NCBI GenBank assembly: GCA_010405405.1
Contig: MU004233.1
Location: 2,389,882-2,453,881 of the forward strand
Length of the DNA: 64,000 nt
Reading direction: 5' to 3'
From: Microthyrium microscopicum
Taxonomy: Eukaryota; Ascomycota; Dothideomycetes; Microthyriales; Microthyriaceae
Shown here: positions 59,590-64,000 of the stretch, piece by piece
How positions within the stretch are numbered: the first letter of the stretch is position 1
Layout of the letters: every line of letters begins with the position of its first letter
Notes under the pieces: generated by a model
Databases searched by the model: none
Seen by the model: the letters and a program-made list of their open reading frames with translations, nothing else
What the model was told of the DNA's origin: nothing
Made by a program: the position numbers and the translations under genes

Positions 59590-60682
59590 TCACCTGTCAA
59601 CTTTTGCAGTACCCTGATCGAGTAATTCCCGCGCGGCTTGTAGCTCGGCGGTATCATATCCATCCCATCCTTGCTCTTTGGCAGATCCCTTTCTCACTAT
59701 TTCTCCAAGCTTGTCCACGGCCATCTCATTAAGAGCTTGGACAGTTCCCTCTGTAGGTAAAGCAACATCATTGTACGCGTCATCTTTGGTTGATGCTTTT
59801 GACGCATCAGGAATCAGCTTGACGAGCTTTTGTGCTGTGAGATGTAATCCGTAGTATCCGCGGAGGTAGTTCTCGCAGAGCTCGATGCTTCGTAGGAAAC
59901 GGCGCATGGACTCTGAATAGATTCGAGCCAATTCGAGTGCGTTGGTGGTTGATGAGTCGACAGAAGCATATAGAATTTCACCAATTTTAGCATGCATCTG
60001 TGGTCTTATTAGCTGTCGTGTCATTGTTTGTGATCTGACCACTAACATTCCAAGCGTTGGGCTGCACTATAAGCAGTTCTTCTAGACAGAAGATTGCTTG
60101 GTCTGACATGCCCTGTGATAAGTATAAATCTGATAGTTCCGCCCATGATTCTGCGTCTGTAGGTGACATGTCCAACAGCTCTGTAAGTCGCTTGATCGCC
60201 TCGGGTATCCGATTCAAAGATTTGAGTACTGCAACTCGTCTCTTTTGCACCGGCTACAAATCCAGCTATTAGCACTATATCTGTACTACTAAGTATAAAG
60301 CACAACTCACCACATTTGCCTCATCTGAACCTAGGATCTCATTCGCAATCTTCAATACCGACTCAAGATCTTTATCGTTCGATGCCAGCGCCTCCTCGAG
60401 CATGCACTGATAGCCCATGACACGCTCGTTTTTGTCGCCAAAGCGTGCTAATAGTCGATCCAAGATGGCGCGCGCGGAGCGGTCATCGCCAGTGCGAAGA
60501 CACTCAAGAAACAACGTCTCGTAGGCGGCCCAGACCTCAGGTGGATCATCGCGGGAGAAGACGGAGAGTGGCCATGGTAATGAGGAGGTTGCGCGTTTGA
60601 TATATTTAGGAGCGAGTTGAGAGATATGTACAGCGGTCTCTGGGGTTGTATTCGGCGGCGGGTGGGCGAGATCGACAGACAT
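59590..60682 (-). CDS. emc2: ER membrane protein complex subunit 2 (EMC2), TPR protein
   Basis: Model complement(join(59590..59997,60047..60253,60311..60682)), 328 residues; introns of 49 and 57 bp, all phase 0. The protein is built of TPR-like helix pairs: LFLECLRTGDDRSARAILDR, RRVAVLKSLNRIPEAIKRL, DAESWAELSDLYLSQGMSDQ and AIFCLEELLIVQPNAWN. The last block, ending in RSIELCENYLRGYYGL, is characteristic of EMC2. EMC2 is a cytosolic scaffold of the ER membrane complex, which inserts tail-anchored and multi-pass membrane proteins. The 328-residue length is close to other fungal EMC2 proteins. The gene is divergent from the AP-3 delta gene, with 431 bp between start codons. Confidence 0.92.
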
Positions 60683-61113
60683 CGCGGCTACTAAAGACGA
60701 TTCGGGAACGGCGGGTCTGGGGTAAGGAATAGGTATTCGTGTTCTCGTGCTTAGAGGCGATTGAAGAATGTAGAGATGTCGATGGAGTCGTAGAACTGTA
60801 CATAACCTGAAGCTAAGGAAAGCTCGACCGCAAACGCCGACGGTTTAAAGCCCGTGCACGGCCATTTCGACCCAACATCCCGCTTCAATTGCGGGCACAC
60901 GATCTTTGATATCAACCTCCTCTACGGCTTGATAAATAGCTGGTGACACCAGATCGAAGCTCGGAACGCTATATCGAGTGTAATCGCAATTCCATGGAGT
61001 AGTGTCTCCTGAAGCCAACTCGATCACGTCATGCCGTACGCGGGCGTAACACTCGACCCTCGACCCTCAATCACATAGACAGATAGCTCCTGCTATCTGA
61101 TTTCGTTGCTATA
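60683..61113. other. Bidirectional promoter between EMC2 and AP-3 delta
   Basis: 431 bp between two divergent housekeeping genes. A 60-codon frame on the minus strand (60845-61027) has no family resemblance. No repeat or recognisable site beyond ordinary promoter sequence. Confidence 0.4.
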
Positions 61114-64000
61114 ATGTATGGAGGATCTGTAATCGCGAATTCATGTATGCTGATGATCCGGCTCTAGGTTCGAGAAATCCCTTTACGACCTCATACGAGG
61201 CCTTCGACATCAAAAAGGCAACGAGCGCGAATATATCCAAGCTAGTATTCGAGAATGCCGGAAAGAAATCAAGGGACAAGATATAGGTCTCAAGGCCACG
61301 GCCTTGCTGAAGCTCACGTACTTGGAGATGTTTGGATACGACATGTCCTGGGCGGCTTTTCACGTCCTCGAGGTCATGTCTTCATCAATATACGAAGAGA
61401 AACGGGTTGGATATTTGGCAGCAATACAGAGCTTTCGACCGGATACCGAAGTCTTGATGCTGGCGGAAAATCTGCTGAAGAAGGTATGTACAACGATGTT
61501 CAAATCGCCAGGTGCTAACATGGATTTTCAGGATCTGATGTCTTCTGGACAAAACATAATAGCACTTCCCCTCGCGGCGATTCCGCATGTTATAAACCCA
61601 TCCATGGCAAACTCGCTGCTTTCAGAACTCCTCCCTCGCCTCACACACTCCAACCCGGCTATAAGAAAGAAGACAATTGTCACATTATACAGACTTGCGC
61701 TGGTATACCCAGAAACCTTGAGACCGGCATGGCCTAAGATCAAGGAACGTCTTCTAGACGAAAATGAAGATTCAAGCGTCACATCTGCGATTGTCAATGT
61801 CATATGCGAACTAGGATGGAGAAGGCCACAGGACTTTTTACCTCTAGCTCCGCGACTTTTTGATTTATTGGTGGGAAGTGAGAACAATTGGATGGCAATC
61901 AAAATCATCAAACTTGTAAGAATAGGAATCATCCATTTAACATCATTTCTGACTGTCTTTGGTAGTTTGCAACTCTTACACCACTAGAACCTCGCTTAGT
62001 GAAAAAGCTTCTTCCGCCTTTAACAAGTATCATTAGAACCACCAAGGCAATGTCTTTGCTTTACGAAGCAGTCCATGGCATTGTTGAAGGAGGCATTTTA
62101 GCAAGTGTCGAAGGTACTCCAGAAGGTGATGAGCTTGCCAAGTTGTGTCTCGGTAAATTGCGTAATATGGTGTTGATTGAAGGCGACCCAAACTGTGAGT
62201 GTCATGTACTCAGTATGTTGTCGACATCGAACTGACTACGACAGTAAAATATGTGGCCCTTTTGACCTTTGAGAAAATCGTCACATCGCATCCGTATCTG
62301 GTATCGTTTCATCAGGATGTTATCTTGGAATGCATTGACGATTTTGATATTTCTATACGCATGCGAGCTCTCAACTTGGTGGTCGGCATGGTGAACTCCG
62401 ACAATCTGGTTATCATTGTTGATAGACTTTTGAATCAATTGACCGCAGCGCCGATACAGACCGATAAGGCTGTTGGCCAGGAAACTAAGCAGCATCAAAT
62501 CGAACTTTATGGGAACGATTCTGATGAGGAGGCAGAGTCAATACAGCAACCGACCCCCGCACAAGAAGAAGCGCCTCCACTTCCAAACGACTATCGTGTC
62601 CAAGTAATCAAAAACATTCTCCAGATGTGCGCAAAGGACACTTACGCAAACCTCAATGATTTTGAATGGTACCTTGACGTTCTTATCAAACTCGTCAAGG
62701 CTTGCCCCATGGTCAAGAATACAGATGCAACTGGCTCCGATGTCGACCGTTCCTTGGACATATCGTACGATATTGGTAGCGAATTCCAAAACGTGGCTGT
62801 CCGTGTCAAATCCATGAGACCTGAAGCGACCGCCGCAGCACAAACCTTGGTCCTGATTGATAATCGTGAGAAATTGTTTCCGTCATTCAGCAATGGTGGC
62901 CAAGGAGTACTAGAAGCTTGTGGTTGGCTAGTTGGAGAATATGCAAGCGAACTTACTGATCCGGAAGGGGTACTAAACTCCTTTTTACAGTCTTCAGCAC
63001 AACTTCCTGCAAATATACTGGCCGTCAATTTGCAAGCTATGGTTAAAGTCATCTCGCAAATGTGTTCCACATCGACATCTTGGACACCTCAACGACGGAC
63101 TTTTACGACACTGCTCATGGGACGAGTGATATACTTTTTGGAACCCTTGTTTAATCATTCTGCTCTGGAGGTTCAAGAATTGGCTGTGGAATATCTTGAA
63201 CTAATGCGCCTTGCATCAGAAGCGTGCTCAGCACAGCCAGTGTCTGGCGACGGGGAATTCATGGACGCACCACTTCTTATCACGCAGGCCATACCAGCGC
63301 TATTCGCAGGCCAAGAGCTCAACCCAGTCGCACCCGGAGCTCAAAAGAAAGTCGCCACTCCAGACGATCTTGATCTCGAAACCCCAATCAACGCCGAACT
63401 TCTCACCATTCTCCAAGAAGCCGACTCAGACGCACATGAACTCGAGCATGATGAAATGGAGAACTTCTACTACCGAGTCCCCGCCCCTATCTTCTCTAGC
63501 AGCAACAACAATAACCTCCCCGAAAGCACTGCCTCCGAGCGTCTTGAAGCCGGTTCCCGTCCCGACACCCTCTCCTACCAACACAGCGAACCCGATGCCC
63601 TGGCACGCCTCAAAGCTCGCCGTGCAGACCGCAACAAAGACGATCCCTTCTACATCCCCGCCGATGAGCCGTCCGCTAGCGCTCGTTTGCACTCCATTAT
63701 ACAAACTAGCAACGGCGACTCCGCCGACATCGACGCTATACCCATAATGGCGCTACCACTTAGCGCCTCCAGCGAAAACGCAACCCCAGACCATGTAGCC
63801 GAACAGCGCGCTCTTGACGCTGCCGCAGAACGTAAGCGCAAGGGTGCACTGCGCAAGAAGATTGCAATTGTGGCCGACGAGACGCTGGGAGATGGCGAAG
63901 AGGCCGAACAGGAAGCCAAAGCCGAGCGGCGCGTTAAGCGCAGTCTGCTGAACATTGATTCGAGCGGATTGGGCGCATTATCGCTGGAAGGCGAAACGCA
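61114..64000 (+). CDS. apl5: AP-3 complex subunit delta (Apl5), 3' end outside window
   Basis: Model join(61114..61115,61168..61483,61532..61915,61966..62194,62245..>64000). The conserved N-terminus MFEKSLYDLIRGLRHQKGNE requires the start codon to be split: AT at 61114-61115, a 52-bp intron with CTGAT branch, then G at 61168. Downstream come the adaptin HEAT-type repeats with family signatures (KATALLKLTYLEMFGYDMSW, HVLEVMSSSIYEEKRVGYL, IRKKTIVTLYRLALVYPETL, LKYVALLTFEKIV). A hinge region follows, rich in charge and Lys/Arg (ARLKARRADRNKDDPFYIP). Delta is a large subunit of AP-3, which sorts cargo from Golgi/endosome to the vacuole. About 895 residues are inside the window; the remaining hinge and end are cut off by the window edge, not by a defect. 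Confidence 0.94.

Overview
The window is nuclear DNA of a filamentous ascomycete (Pezizomycotina). The evidence is short GT-AG introns of about 42-58 bp with CTAAC/CTGAC-type branch sites, an Slt2/MpkA cell-wall MAP kinase, a cutinase, a DUF3632 protein and a repeat-induced point mutation (RIP) relic at the left end. A leotiomycete-like fungus is my best guess, but this is inference only. I built the gene models by hand from reading frames, splice sites and phase.

Layout: 1-3.9 kb is an AT-rich, RIP-mutated repeat. 4.9-7.0 kb is a membrane-anchored aspartic-protease-like protein that has lost its catalytic motifs. 8.0-9.5 kb is the MAP kinase. 9.7-10.7 kb is an atypical short-chain dehydrogenase. 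11.2-12.8 kb is an F-box/leucine-rich-like protein. 13.3-14.2 kb is a DUF3632 protein. 16.2-17.2 kb is a cutinase-family esterase. 18.8-19.5 kb is a single-pass membrane protein. 30.2-31.0 kb is a cytochrome-b561-like membrane protein. 31.4-33.7 kb is a septin-like GTPase with a membrane anchor. 34.8-35.3 kb is a small unknown gene. 38.2-39.3 kb is a secreted LPMO-like protein. 42.1-43.1 kb is the ATP11 assembly factor. 44.4-48.2 kb is a BAR-PH-ArfGAP protein. 49.6-50.0 kb is a small unknown gene. 54.7-56.3 kb is a G3BP-like NTF2-RRM protein. 58.3-59.4 kb is an uncertain gene. 59.6-60.7 kb is EMC2. From 61.1 kb to the window end is AP-3 delta, truncated at the edge.

The outstanding feature is 22.3-30.1 kb: four adjacent genes that read as a complete fungal phosphonate-use system. 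They are (1) a PhyH/PhnY-like Fe(II)/2-oxoglutarate dioxygenase; (2) divergent from it, a single protein that fuses a PhnZ-like HD-domain di-iron oxygenase to a phosphonoacetate hydrolase (PhnA); (3) a Zn2Cys6 transcription factor; and (4) divergent from that, a phosphate:H+ symporter/GIT1-type MFS transporter. The dioxygenase would hydroxylate a phosphonate next to the C-P bond. The HD domain would oxidatively break the C-P bond, the PhnA domain would hydrolyse a second phosphonate, and the transporter would bring substrate in. An 18-bp motif repeated between the two enzyme genes contains a CGG-N8-CCG inverted repeat in one copy, and its 9-bp core recurs upstream of the regulator, so it is a candidate binding site for the linked Zn2Cys6 factor. 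A CACGTG box of the kind used by phosphate-starvation regulators sits between the regulator and the transporter. The fusion and the whole regulated cluster are the best candidates here for a little-described system.
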